The notes under the pieces: model-generated
What the model saw: the letters and a program-made list of their open reading frames with translations, nothing else
Databases searched by the model: none
Told to the model about the DNA's origin: nothing
NCBI RefSeq assembly: GCF_026898135.2
Contig: NZ_CP114035.2
Coordinates: 5,435,501-5,499,500 of the forward strand
DNA from: Pseudomonas fortuita
GTDB taxonomy: Bacteria > Pseudomonadota > Gammaproteobacteria > Pseudomonadales > Pseudomonadaceae
Direction of reading: 5' to 3'
Length of the DNA stretch: 64,000 nucleotides
Made by a program: the position numbers and the translations under genes
In this document: piece by piece, positions 34,181-43,538 of the stretch
Layout of the letters: every line of letters begins with the position of its first letter
How positions within the stretch are numbered: position 1 is the first letter of the stretch

Positions 34181-35059
34181 TCACTCGGCAGCCGTGGCAG
34201 TCCCCAGGTCATAACCGATCATGAACAGCGCCTGTTCGATGGCACGCAAGGTCTGGGCAGACGTCGCGCCAACGCGGAACGGGTTGCCGGCGTTGAGCAC
34301 ATGGCAGGCAACCTGGCTCAAAATCCAGCTGGCATTCATGTTCCAGCGCGCATGGTGCGAACCCGAGCGAAGCCGCTGGAACTGAAGCGTTCCGACGCTG
34401 GGGTTACGGTTCTTCGGGGTAACCGTATTAGCCCCCTCTTTTGCCGCTGCCCAAGGGAAATTCAGACCCGCCGGCACCTTGGTAAGCCCCTTCGCTTTGC
34501 AGTACTGCACGACCAGCATGCCCAGGCCCGCGGCCACGCGACTGTCGTAGATCACAAAATCAGGGCACACGAGCGAGTAGATCTTGGTCATCCCGGAGTT
34601 GAACCGCAGGGTTTTGGCGCGAAGGATCGGGGCATCGGGGTCCTTCTTGATCAACGCTGCTTTCACATCCTGCACCATGCGCCCCAGCCCAGCCTTGTTT
34701 TCCTTGAGCCACTGGGCGTTACGTGCCGTGACACCGCCCCAGGCCATGACATCGAGTGCACTTTGCAGCATCAGGTCATCGTCGCTGCCAGCGGCTAGCA
34801 GATCGCGGCGCAAAGCCTCCAGTGCATTCGAGTTACTGACCGAGTCCACGCCAGGATTGAACGAAAGACGGGCGTTGCCAGGATGATTCCAGGCGTAGGC
34901 CTGGTAGGCACCGTAGAGGCTGTCGCAGGACCATTCGTTGCCCGTGCGGCGATCGACGTACGCATGCTTGACCAGGGTCGGGGAGTCCAGTTCGGTCGCG
35001 AGCCAGCCGATGAATTCAGGGACGTGAGGAAGGGTGGCGTGGGCTTGTTTGGCTTTCAT
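34181..35059 (-). CDS. Hypothetical protein, 292 aa
   Basis: ATG 35059 is chosen because AGGAG lies 5 bases upstream; an ATG one codon earlier is too close. The protein is soluble, mixed alpha/beta. Notable segments are LPHVPEFIGWLATEL at the N-terminus, MAWGGVTARNAQWLKEN near 112-128, TLRFNSGMTKIYSLVCPDFVIYDSRVAAGLGMLV near 147-180, and NPFRVGATSAQTLRAIEQAL at the end. The conserved-looking VIYDSRVA is reminiscent of small helix-hairpin-helix glycosylase-like domains, but I cannot confirm it. It converges on the first WYL gene and is divergent from the second. Confidence 0.7.
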   Translation of the reverse strand: MKAKQAHATLPHVPEFIGWLATELDSPTLVKHAYVDRRTGNEWSCDSLYGAYQAYAWNHPGNARLSFNPGVDSVSNSNALEALRRDLLAAGSDDDLMLQSALDVMAWGGVTARNAQWLKENKAGLGRMVQDVKAALIKKDPDAPILRAKTLRFNSGMTKIYSLVCPDFVIYDSRVAAGLGMLVVQYCKAKGLTKVPAGLNFPWAAAKEGANTVTPKNRNPSVGTLQFQRLRSGSHHARWNMNASWILSQVACHVLNAGNPFRVGATSAQTLRAIEQALFMIGYDLGTATAAE

Positions 35060-35114
35060 CATTACTCCTGTGGGCTGGCGCTCAGCGCAGAATTGCGTGC
35101 CAGCGAGAAGAATG

Positions 35115-35155
35115 GTATCTACCGATACGACACTATTTTGTCCGTATTTTGCCCG
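35115..35155. promoter_or_regulatory. Likely control region of the second WYL gene
   Basis: GTATC-TACC-GATAC (35115-35128) is an inverted repeat. Next to it TATTTTGTCCG and TATTTTGCCCG (35134-35155) form an 11-bp tandem direct repeat ending 14 bp before the likely WYL start. The region lies between divergent genes and is a likely operator. Confidence 0.5.
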
Positions 35156-35169
35156 CGAGGAAAATTCCA

Positions 35170-36279
35170 TTGGCTGCCGCCAAATACACCGCACCCAATC
35201 GCGAGAAACGCCGCAAATTCATCAGGGATATTCTTCATCGTGCCGGGGGCGAACTGACGACCAAGAAGATTCATGCGGCCCTGGAAGCGTCCTATCCGCA
35301 GTACTGCAGCAGGACAACCCGCCGTGACCTTGAAGCCCTGGCCAGGCAGAAAGTGATAACGGAGGTCACGAAAGGGAGAAAAGACCTCAGGGCCCGCTAC
35401 TGGAAGCTCAACGGCGCGAGCCTCGACCTGGTCCTTTCGCCTGCAGAGTCCATGACGCTCACCGCCATCTTCCAGCATGCAGAACGCTTCGGATTTAGTG
35501 CTGCGCTGGGCGAGTTGGCCACGTTGCGCAACTACGCCGCCGACTCGGTCGTTGCCGGCGCCAGACGCAACCTGCTGGCCGAAGGACGTATCAGGACAGG
35601 AACCCGGTTTACCGTGCTCAATCCGGGGGACTACAACACCGAACACCTCGAGACCATCCAGAATGCCATGAGGAATGACGAGTCTCTGGAGCTGGTCTAC
35701 AGGCCACGAGAAGCCGGCGACGTAACCTGCACCTACCTGCTCAAGCCGTTGACGCTCTCCTACCAGGACTCGAACGTCTACCTGACGGCATACGTCGACA
35801 GCGAGGAGTGGCCAGAAAACAAAACGCCTGAAGCGGGAGCCCCTCGTGGCAAGTACAGCAGCAACGGGCCAGGCACCACCTGCGCACTCATGCTCCACCG
35901 CGTGGTCAGCGTCCGCACGACGGTGGCCAGCATCGCCGAACCACCGGGCTACGATCCCCAGTCAACGGAAGCACAGCGGGACCTGATGACGATTTATGGC
36001 GACGGGCCTGTCGACCTGAAACTCAGGTTGAGCCCCAATCTCCACAACCGGCTCACCGAGAACCCATTGTCTGTCAGTCAGGTCATGACGCTGGATGAAC
36101 AGGGATGGATATTGGCGTGCCGGCTGGACGACACCCAAGGGCTACGCCTGTTCCTGCTCAGCAATGCGGCAGACATCGAGGTGCTGGCTCCCGCTCAACT
36201 ACGTGCCGAGGTGTACAAGACACTGCGCAATGCACTGGGCCAATACGAACGCCCGGCGCACGAAAGCCACTCGCACTGA
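35170..36279 (+). CDS. WYL-domain transcription regulator, second copy
   Basis: 369 aa from TTG 35170, preceded by GCGAGGA at 9 bases; TTG 35149 is a second choice. The N-terminal winged helix (about 12-75, REKRRKFIRDILHRAGGELT, then SRTTRRDLEALARQ) is DeoR/YafY-like. The middle holds the WYL-type domain (LVYRPREAGDVTCTYLLKPL, YLTAYVDSEEW), followed by a C-terminal WCX domain (VDLKLRLSPNLHNRL, ILACRLDDTQGLRLFLLS). It is longer than the first WYL protein and not closely alike. It is divergent from the 292-aa gene and its stop abuts the helicase operon end. It probably controls the 292-aa gene. Confidence 0.8.
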   Translation: MAAAKYTAPNREKRRKFIRDILHRAGGELTTKKIHAALEASYPQYCSRTTRRDLEALARQKVITEVTKGRKDLRARYWKLNGASLDLVLSPAESMTLTAIFQHAERFGFSAALGELATLRNYAADSVVAGARRNLLAEGRIRTGTRFTVLNPGDYNTEHLETIQNAMRNDESLELVYRPREAGDVTCTYLLKPLTLSYQDSNVYLTAYVDSEEWPENKTPEAGAPRGKYSSNGPGTTCALMLHRVVSVRTTVASIAEPPGYDPQSTEAQRDLMTIYGDGPVDLKLRLSPNLHNRLTENPLSVSQVMTLDEQGWILACRLDDTQGLRLFLLSNAADIEVLAPAQLRAEVYKTLRNALGQYERPAHESHSH

Positions 36280-39200
36280 TCAGTCGTCGCCGCCGATGTC
36301 CCCTTCCCGCCCCATCAGTACGTGTCCCAGCCTGTCGGCCTGGGACGCGACCTGATGGGCGATATACATCAGTTCTTCTTCATTGATGTGTTGCACCGGG
36401 TGGCACGCGCGTACGCTCAGCTCCTCATCATGGTCGACATGAAAGTCCACAAGTTCAAAACGGGCGTTGCGACCCAGCGTGTGCTCCACCAGGGGGGACT
36501 GACTGAACCGTTTGAACGTGGCCAGTTTTCGGGTCCATTTACGGTTGACCACCTTGGCGCTGAACATCACGTACTGCCCCTTGAACCCCCATCGTACCAA
36601 TTGGTATCGCCCCTCCAGCTTGAAACAGAACTCAAGCCGCCAGGTCGATAGACGCCGCACACTCATGCGCTCCGTGTCGTGTACCAGCCTGTCCACCATC
36701 TCGTGGACACGCAGCACAGTTTGCTCGGGGCATTTACTGGATGCAGGCCGCGTACCTGAGGCACGCTGATAGACGTCAAGAATTTCGTCGCCAATCAGCA
36801 CACCGTCGCTGCCCGCGTAATTGTCGACGCTGTACTGCACCGCCAGTCGCCTTGAGCTGTCGGTGCCCGGAACCTGCGACAGGCGCCTGAACGGATCGGC
36901 CTGCAGTGCCTGAACAAAGCGCACACGCCCGATGGGGCTGTCGATATCGCCCGGGTCTTCGATCTCACCGGGCAAGGTCGCCGATACCAGCAATTCAGCC
37001 ATGCCAACGGCGCTGCGCACCGTGACGCACGGCGCGCCAGCGTGTGGGGGCTTGCGACCCGTCGTGGACAAGTGCCAGCCATCGCCAGCCTCCCTCACGA
37101 ACAGCTGCGGATCACCCGTCAGATCCCTGAGCGTGGCCCCCAACTGGTTTTTGACATGAGCCAGGCGCCGCTTCATAGCATCGGCCTGGTAGCTTATTGC
37201 CCGACTGCAGTCATCGCCCTGAATATCGTTGTCCGTGATCTCATAGTGGCTGGTCAGAAAATCAAGGATTTGCGGCTGCACGGGGGCCTGGTCCACCACC
37301 TCTTCATGCAGCTCCAGCTCGCGCTTGAAGCGCGGACCTTGTTGGCCCACGGCATGCAGCGTTTGAATGAAGGCGTTCATGTTGGCGGCAGCCTGACGCA
37401 CTTGATAGAACTCCATGCTTTGACGGATGTGCGGAAAGCCGACCTGAATGAAATGCTCGGCATAACCGGCACCGGCCGAATGCATGCGTCGATGCGCCAG
37501 CGAGCCGACCCGGTCAACACGGCCGACCTTTTGCTCCAGGGCGATAGGGCTGGATGAAATACCGTAGTGGACGACGCTGTCGCAGAAGGTATGCAGGTCT
37601 TCACCTTCCTGAAAGACATCGGTAGATACCAGCACTCGGGGATAACCCGGCATGCGGAACAGGGCGGCAATCGCTGTACGGCTGCCGCTGTTTTCGCCGG
37701 TCGCACCGCGAATGGGTGATGTGGAACGGACCTGGCTGGCCAGGTACTTGGTCAGGCCGCTCACCGGCCTGGAGTACACCTCAGGAAAATTGAGCTTGAT
37801 CAACAGGTCCAGGTTCTGGGCGGTGTCACGCAGTATCTGGTAACTGCTGAACGGGGTGTGGTCTGCCTGTTGGACCGTCAACAGCCCGGCCAGTGCCGCG
37901 ATGAACGAACCATCTGCATCACCGTCCCGTTCCCTGCGAGCGTGCCTGAGTGAATACAGGTCGATGAAAGGATGATCCACACGGCATAGCACCCCCAGCA
38001 GTTCCTGGTGGGTAATCAGCCTGCGTAGTAGCCGGTCGACCTCACCACTGTTCAACGTGGCCAGTTGGGTGAATGTCTCGGCGCTCCATTGCGGCGCCAG
38101 GCCCCTGAGCTCGTCATGGCCTCGCAGGCGGTCCCAGAGCGTTGAACGCGCAAGCTCACGGGCAAGCCCTGAAGGCTCAGCCAGGTCGCACATGGCCTGA
38201 AACCCTTCGAACAGTACATTCAGCACGTGCCTTGCGACCGTCGCAGCCCCGTCCCCTCCCTCGGCGACGGCCCGCAGATACGCATACTGTGCCAGTCGAT
38301 AACGCTGCCCAGGGCTGGCAACCGACTCGCTCTTGCCAATCACGCCCCAGTCGATAGTCAACGAGTTCACCACTGGCATGCCCGGCAGGGAGACCCAGTT
38401 CGTCTCGAACAAGCGGCTTTGCAACAGCGTGCTACGGAAGTAGGACGGCAACGGCCCCAGCCTCGTGTCACCGTCCAGCTCAGGATTCTGTCCTCGATAG
38501 AACCAGGTAAAGAAATTGTCGCTGCTGGCCGACGCTTCGAACCCGTCGGCGGCCTCATTCTCAATGAGCGAGTGACTGCGTTCGACTGTGCGCGCCCGGT
38601 ATCGCTGGAAAATCCTGGCAACGGCATCATCGCCACCGATGTAGTCACCAATCCAGTGGTCGTAGGCTTCTTCGAGTTTGAACTTAAGCTCCGAGACGCT
38701 GCGTACACGGCGGACGAAAATCAATTGTTTCTTGCCTTCGACAAACGCCAACCGGTGTGTCTGCTGGCACACGCTGTCCATTTTGGGGTGCGGCGGCCTG
38801 CGCTTGAAGGACTTCTCGTAATCGTCCACCAGGTATTCGACGACACTGCGGTCTGCCGCGTCGCGTGACGAATCGCCTTCGCTCACGGCCTCAAGACCGT
38901 CGAACTCCACGGGCTGGTTCTTTTCGCCTGGCAGATAACTCTCGAACGAAGCCAGCATCCCCAGTTCAAAGCGATTCGAGCAATTCTCCTGCAGATGCTC
39001 GCTGACCTTCTTCTGCAACAGCGCGGCGAACAGCTTTTGCGCAACGGTCAACTTCACCTCCGCAGCCTCCCCGCTGCGATGCTCGCGGCGATACATGTTG
39101 CGCGTGTGGGCCACCTTGTCGAGGGTGAGGGTATTGAGGCGACGGACCAGCAAGCGACTGAGCGCCGCACGCATGTCGGGATCGGCCGGATCGCTCCCCT

Positions 39201-40047
39201 GAGGCAGGTCTGCCTGGCGATTGAAGCCGAACAATGCGAGCTGGTTACGCAACTGACCCAGGTCGCGATCGAATGGCGTCGCCGACAGCAGCAACAGTCG
39301 CTTGATCCGTCGGTTGTCGCCCAGCAAGGTCGCCAGCAAGCGGTTACGGTCGCTGCTTTCACGGCCGGCACGCAGGTTGTGCGCCTCGTCCACCACAACC
39401 AGGTCGAAGCGCGGCAGCATCTTGCCTAGCGCCTGCATCCAGACGTCCTTGACCTTGCGTTTGAGCTCAGCAGGCTTGCTGTTACCGCTCATAGCCCTCA
39501 GTTGCCTGACCAAAGGGGCCATCAGGTCCCGATACTGCGGCATTAACTCTTCAAACTGCCGGGTGTTGTTCAGCACCTGAGCAACCGTGTTGCCCAGCGC
39601 AAAGCTGAAAATCGATGTGCAGAGGAACATATCCCGCTCATTGCCACTGGCGACTGTCTGCACCAGCTCGGACAGGTTCCGACAGTCCTTGAAGGGCGTG
39701 ACCGGACCGCCGCCCAGCCCTTTGACCGCCAGGTCATCGAGCCGATAGTTGGTTTGCACGAACGCTCGATAATCCTTGATCCATTTGTCGCGAACGTTGT
39801 TTTTCGGCAACAGGTACAGCACCCGCAGACCAGGGTTAAAATGCCGCATTAAGGCAGCCACACCAAGGCCTATATAGGTCTTGCCCATACCGACCTCATC
39901 GGCAAGGTACGCTACCCGGTGGTCCGCAAGCTTGTTGTACAAGGCGACGGCACCCAACAGCTGCTGCTCGGCCAGCCCCTGGAGGTCGCGGTTGTTGCCA
40001 GAAAAATCAATAACGGCCTCGGCCGTGGCCTTATTGATCCGCTGCAT
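36280..40047 (-). CDS. Large SF2 (SNF2-like) helicase
   Basis: 1255 aa from ATG 40047, which has AAGGA at 8 bases; an ATG three codons earlier has its site too close. Lobe 1: AYLADEVGMGKTYIGLG (motif I, about residue 48), LVVVDEAHNLRAG (II, about 220), LLLLSATPFD (III). Lobe 2: RVLVSTDVFQEGEDLHTF (V) and EQKVGRVDRVGSLAHRR (VI). A ~350-residue insertion separates the lobes, and the C-terminal ~330 residues are of unknown fold. It is the last gene of an operon with a PLD-fold nuclease and an unknown protein. It overlaps the PLD gene's 3' end by 17 bases. Function by analogy: ATP-driven DNA translocation for the nuclease. Confidence 0.85.
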   Translation of the reverse strand: MQRINKATAEAVIDFSGNNRDLQGLAEQQLLGAVALYNKLADHRVAYLADEVGMGKTYIGLGVAALMRHFNPGLRVLYLLPKNNVRDKWIKDYRAFVQTNYRLDDLAVKGLGGGPVTPFKDCRNLSELVQTVASGNERDMFLCTSIFSFALGNTVAQVLNNTRQFEELMPQYRDLMAPLVRQLRAMSGNSKPAELKRKVKDVWMQALGKMLPRFDLVVVDEAHNLRAGRESSDRNRLLATLLGDNRRIKRLLLLSATPFDRDLGQLRNQLALFGFNRQADLPQGSDPADPDMRAALSRLLVRRLNTLTLDKVAHTRNMYRREHRSGEAAEVKLTVAQKLFAALLQKKVSEHLQENCSNRFELGMLASFESYLPGEKNQPVEFDGLEAVSEGDSSRDAADRSVVEYLVDDYEKSFKRRPPHPKMDSVCQQTHRLAFVEGKKQLIFVRRVRSVSELKFKLEEAYDHWIGDYIGGDDAVARIFQRYRARTVERSHSLIENEAADGFEASASSDNFFTWFYRGQNPELDGDTRLGPLPSYFRSTLLQSRLFETNWVSLPGMPVVNSLTIDWGVIGKSESVASPGQRYRLAQYAYLRAVAEGGDGAATVARHVLNVLFEGFQAMCDLAEPSGLARELARSTLWDRLRGHDELRGLAPQWSAETFTQLATLNSGEVDRLLRRLITHQELLGVLCRVDHPFIDLYSLRHARRERDGDADGSFIAALAGLLTVQQADHTPFSSYQILRDTAQNLDLLIKLNFPEVYSRPVSGLTKYLASQVRSTSPIRGATGENSGSRTAIAALFRMPGYPRVLVSTDVFQEGEDLHTFCDSVVHYGISSSPIALEQKVGRVDRVGSLAHRRMHSAGAGYAEHFIQVGFPHIRQSMEFYQVRQAAANMNAFIQTLHAVGQQGPRFKRELELHEEVVDQAPVQPQILDFLTSHYEITDNDIQGDDCSRAISYQADAMKRRLAHVKNQLGATLRDLTGDPQLFVREAGDGWHLSTTGRKPPHAGAPCVTVRSAVGMAELLVSATLPGEIEDPGDIDSPIGRVRFVQALQADPFRRLSQVPGTDSSRRLAVQYSVDNYAGSDGVLIGDEILDVYQRASGTRPASSKCPEQTVLRVHEMVDRLVHDTERMSVRRLSTWRLEFCFKLEGRYQLVRWGFKGQYVMFSAKVVNRKWTRKLATFKRFSQSPLVEHTLGRNARFELVDFHVDHDEELSVRACHPVQHINEEELMYIAHQVASQADRLGHVLMGREGDIGGDD

Positions 40048-42025
40048 GGGAAACATCCTTCTTGCGTGAATTCGCAGCGCTCAAGGGACGCTGAAATTGA
40101 GCCCTGAACCAGTCAAGAAAACGCCTGCCTTCAGCCTCGTCGAGGTGACCCAGCAGCTCGTCGTTTTCCAGCTCGGTGATGACTGCCTCTACGCCCCTGA
40201 CCAGGGTCACGCAACTGTGCCCCGGATACCGGTTCAACACGCTCTGCATGCTGACCAGCGTCAAATAGCGCACAACCAGCGTTTCCTCATCGCGGCCGCC
40301 ATCCTTCACGCTGTCCAGCATGGCCTGCAAGGAATCGGGCTGACAGCCTGCGAGGTAATACGCCAGCTTTTTATGATTGCCGTCGGCCTCAGCCAGCGCC
40401 AGTGTGCGTTCCAGTTGCCAGAACGCACTGTTGACCTGTGAAAACTCTGAGAAAAAGCTCCTGCCCTCCCCCTCATCCACCATTTCCGACAACTGTTCGT
40501 CCACCACGTCGTTGGCGCGACGCCTGCTGAGCAGCTGCCGGGCCAACTCGCCAAACTGGCTGATCTTCTTGCTCAAGCGCATCTCGATGAACAGACGCAG
40601 CAGGCTTTGCAGGTCCATGGCCGGCAAATGGCTGGGACGACGGTAGATGTTGTACTGCGAGACCATGAGCCAACGCTCCACGCGATCGGTGCCTGACTGC
40701 CAGCGTACGTTGAGCAGTGAAGAACGCTGCAGTTGCTCACGTAACGCCGGCAGCGGCTGCGCTATCTGCCCGGCCCGATCGAAACCCAGAGTGCCGATGC
40801 TGCATTGCGAACTGTCCAGAAGCACCAGATCGCCGCTGATCGACTGCTGAGCCGTAACCTCCAGCACCTGACTTTCCCAGTCGTAGGCCAGGCGCAAAAC
40901 GGGCATCGTCAACCCGTCCAGTGGTTCGGCGGTTTGCAGGCCAGGGTCGGCCGCAAACCCCGAGAGACTGACCGGCGAAGGTGCCAGCAACGGCACAAGG
41001 TCCCGCCCCTGGAGCAGGAACCCTGACTCGACGTTTACCTGAAATGCCTTGTGGCTGAAATTCACCGAACCGACGAATTGCCAGGGCCGTTTGCCCAGCC
41101 CTTGAAAAATCTTGGCGTGAAGACGACGAAACGGCTTGTCGTGCACCTTGTGGCTGTTGTGCCAATGCCCGGCCCAGTCGCACCATTGATCCACGTGGAA
41201 GGCACTGAACACTGCCGGATCAACCAACGCACGCCGCTCTTCGTCATAGGGCAGCAACAGGCGCACTGTCGCAAACTCGCTCATCAGCTCTTGCGTACTG
41301 CCACAGGTGGGCGTCTCGCCGAAAAACGGGCTGATGATTTCCAGCGTGCCAGACGCTTTCGCAGCCGATGGCGCGCGCAGGTGCTGATGAATGAAGTCGA
41401 GAAATGCCAGGCGCTCAGGTGCCGCCCCTGAGAAATAAAAGCTGCAGTCAGGATCATCGGCACTCGGCGACCACCCTGCCTGCACCTCGACAATACCGTT
41501 TAGAGCCGGTGTCGGTGTGGCGGCCTGGAAGAATTGCAATGCACGACGCAGCGGCTCAAGGACATTGCCTGGAGCACGGGTCGCCCGAAGTTCGACAAAG
41601 TGGCCAACCTCGATGTTGTCCCACCACCCCGCCTTGGTCAGATTGAATGACCCTGCCGCCAATACGATAACCGGCGCATCGTCATCCTCCCCCTGAACCA
41701 CAAGGATCGCCAGCTTGGAATGTTGACAGCCATTGCCGACCCGTATGGGCAAGTAGTCGACTTCCAGGCGACTGCCGGCGGCAGGATTGAACACATCCAC
41801 GTCATGGGCCACGGCGAAACGCCGGGCCTTGTCCTGCATCAAGGCCTGCAACTGGACATAGCGAATTTCATCCTGACTTGAGAGCGCTTGATCGCCCAGG
41901 AGCAAGGGAATGACTTCGAGTTCAAAAAAATCTGGTTCAAAACTGTAGGTCGTGAAGAAGGCAAAGCTCACTTCACGCTCACCGATGCACCTGCGAAACG
42001 CGTCACTGATGGTGTGTGCTTTCAT
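40031..42025 (-). CDS. Phospholipase D-fold nuclease with two HKD motifs
   Basis: 664 aa from ATG 42025, inside an ATGA overlap with the upstream stop. Two HKD-type motifs are visible: His102/Lys104 (QHSKLAILV) with GSFN at 125-128, and His303/Lys305 (RLHAKIF) with GSVN at 319-322. Two motifs in one chain can form a complete PLD active site. The C-terminal ~300 residues are helical and of unknown role. PLD-fold nucleases occur in several defence systems (for example DrmC of DISARM), but this protein is larger. It lies between the unknown 405-aa gene and the helicase. Confidence 0.82.
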   Translation of the reverse strand: MKAHTISDAFRRCIGEREVSFAFFTTYSFEPDFFELEVIPLLLGDQALSSQDEIRYVQLQALMQDKARRFAVAHDVDVFNPAAGSRLEVDYLPIRVGNGCQHSKLAILVVQGEDDDAPVIVLAAGSFNLTKAGWWDNIEVGHFVELRATRAPGNVLEPLRRALQFFQAATPTPALNGIVEVQAGWSPSADDPDCSFYFSGAAPERLAFLDFIHQHLRAPSAAKASGTLEIISPFFGETPTCGSTQELMSEFATVRLLLPYDEERRALVDPAVFSAFHVDQWCDWAGHWHNSHKVHDKPFRRLHAKIFQGLGKRPWQFVGSVNFSHKAFQVNVESGFLLQGRDLVPLLAPSPVSLSGFAADPGLQTAEPLDGLTMPVLRLAYDWESQVLEVTAQQSISGDLVLLDSSQCSIGTLGFDRAGQIAQPLPALREQLQRSSLLNVRWQSGTDRVERWLMVSQYNIYRRPSHLPAMDLQSLLRLFIEMRLSKKISQFGELARQLLSRRRANDVVDEQLSEMVDEGEGRSFFSEFSQVNSAFWQLERTLALAEADGNHKKLAYYLAGCQPDSLQAMLDSVKDGGRDEETLVVRYLTLVSMQSVLNRYPGHSCVTLVRGVEAVITELENDELLGHLDEAEGRRFLDWFRAQFQRPLSAANSRKKDVSHAADQ

Positions 42026-43239
42026 GCGTGTTCGGCCCTGGCAATGGAGAGGAAGGCGTGGAGGAAAAAGCTGTAGTCCCACGCCTGATGACAATGTGCG
42101 GCCAGATTCTCAGGCAAGCTGGCGCGATCGACAGGGACCCTGACCCTGAGCCTATCGCCCTCCCAATGAAGCCAGGCCGCACCGCCTCGTGCGCCCGTCA
42201 CGGCCCCGTTCTGAGCCATGAGCTGATCGATGAGCTGACCCGCATCCCCGTCATTGGCGGCATCGGTCAAACCCCGGAGGAAGCCGGCATGAGGCAAACC
42301 GGGCCGGTCCCAACCCGGGTGGAGAAATGGCTCACCCAGCCGCGAGTGCAGGTCATTGGCCAGTTCACTGCGGGCTCGCCCGTTCTGCCTTTGCAACCAG
42401 ACGACCACGGTGTTGGCGAAGACCAATACCGGTTGCAACAACAGGATTTGCTTCAAGACGTCCTGCACCTGTGCATCGACCTGATGGGCGTCCACCGCCC
42501 ACCGGGCGAATGAGCGAACGGATGCAGATGGCTCAGCGGACACGGCCAACCAGTGCTGAACCGCCTCATACAACGCCACTTGCAAGGGCCGCGCGCCGGC
42601 ATACCGCAGCAGCGCCGACACCAGTTTTTTACGCATGCCCTGGTCATTGAGCAGGGCCGCAAAGCGGCGAGCCAGTTGCGACAACTGCTCCTTTCTTACC
42701 GCACCCTGAGTCGCCAACTCGCCGAAACGCTGCCACTGCGACAGGCCAAATGTCTCCAGCAAGGCATCCGTCAGGGCGATCCCTGCGCAGGTCAAGCGCC
42801 TGTCGCTCCCCTTGATCAGGCCGGCTTCCTGCAATGCCGAGGAATACAGCCCCCATAACCCGTAGCTGAGTTGATTGCTGAGGATCTGGGCTTTCTTGTG
42901 CATGCCCAGCGCCATCGAGTCGCGCCTGAAATTGGCAACGGCTAGCTGGCGACCCAACAGACTGGCCTCCAAAGAGGCTTCCAGTCGCAGGTAGGCGGCC
43001 AGTTGCTCGGCCCTGGCATAACGTTCCTGTACATCGTCCAGGGAACGGGATCTGGAACCTTCATGGGCATAACGGCAGGCCAGGAGCGCCACCATGAAAT
43101 GGTCTGCGCGACTGGTCACCGTGGTCAGGTTACCGACCAGCTTGCGCCCCACAGCGCTCCAGATGGACTCGATGGCCAAGGGATCCCTGGCCCCCTTGGG
43201 GCGCAGCCTGTCATCGAGCAGAGATAGAACGGTAAGCAT
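42022..43239 (-). CDS. Hypothetical protein, first gene of helicase/PLD operon
   Basis: 405 aa from ATG 43239 (AAGGATGG 7 bases upstream). It is mostly helical and soluble. Segments: LTVLSLLDDRLRPKGARDPL at the N-terminus, ADHFMVALLACRYAHEGSRS near 46-65, and a small C-terminal domain ending LPENLAAHCHQAWDYSFFLHAFL. No known catalytic motif is seen. The stop overlaps the PLD start (ATGA), so the two are made together, and it faces the double-AAA gene across a 300-bp divergent region. It may be an adaptor for the PLD/helicase pair. Not recognised. Confidence 0.7.
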   Translation of the reverse strand: MLTVLSLLDDRLRPKGARDPLAIESIWSAVGRKLVGNLTTVTSRADHFMVALLACRYAHEGSRSRSLDDVQERYARAEQLAAYLRLEASLEASLLGRQLAVANFRRDSMALGMHKKAQILSNQLSYGLWGLYSSALQEAGLIKGSDRRLTCAGIALTDALLETFGLSQWQRFGELATQGAVRKEQLSQLARRFAALLNDQGMRKKLVSALLRYAGARPLQVALYEAVQHWLAVSAEPSASVRSFARWAVDAHQVDAQVQDVLKQILLLQPVLVFANTVVVWLQRQNGRARSELANDLHSRLGEPFLHPGWDRPGLPHAGFLRGLTDAANDGDAGQLIDQLMAQNGAVTGARGGAAWLHWEGDRLRVRVPVDRASLPENLAAHCHQAWDYSFFLHAFLSIARAEHA

Positions 43240-43538
43240 CAAAACGCCATCCTTGAGAAATTCGCGGCCAGGACCATCCATTACGCGGGCGACTCAACTT
43301 GTTGACGCTGCTGCCTCTTGAGTACCTGATCGCACGAAGGAAATCCGAAGCACCGGCCACGCCTGGCCAACATCGCAACTGGAGACGACAACATGAGTCG
43401 CAGTGCCAAACAGGAATCTGATCGGCCAAACGTGGCAAGCAGGCAATATGCCATCTTTTCGACCTGCAGCGACAGACACGACACATTCTGACCACCGCCC
43501 GCTCCATCCTGCCAGCTCCACTGCAATAGGAGATCAGT
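43240..43538. other. Divergent control region of helicase/PLD and AAA operons
   Basis: 299 bp without a supported gene. It contains GGCCA-CGCC-TGGCC (43355-43368), a short inverted repeat, and a wider TGCCA...TGGCA pair. Both operons presumably start here; the third WYL protein, encoded downstream, is the likely regulator. Confidence 0.4.

Noticed and set aside
36280..42025. Calling the helicase/PLD pair DISARM
   Set aside because: DrmB (DUF1998) and a linked methyltransferase are missing, and the PLD protein is much larger than DrmC.
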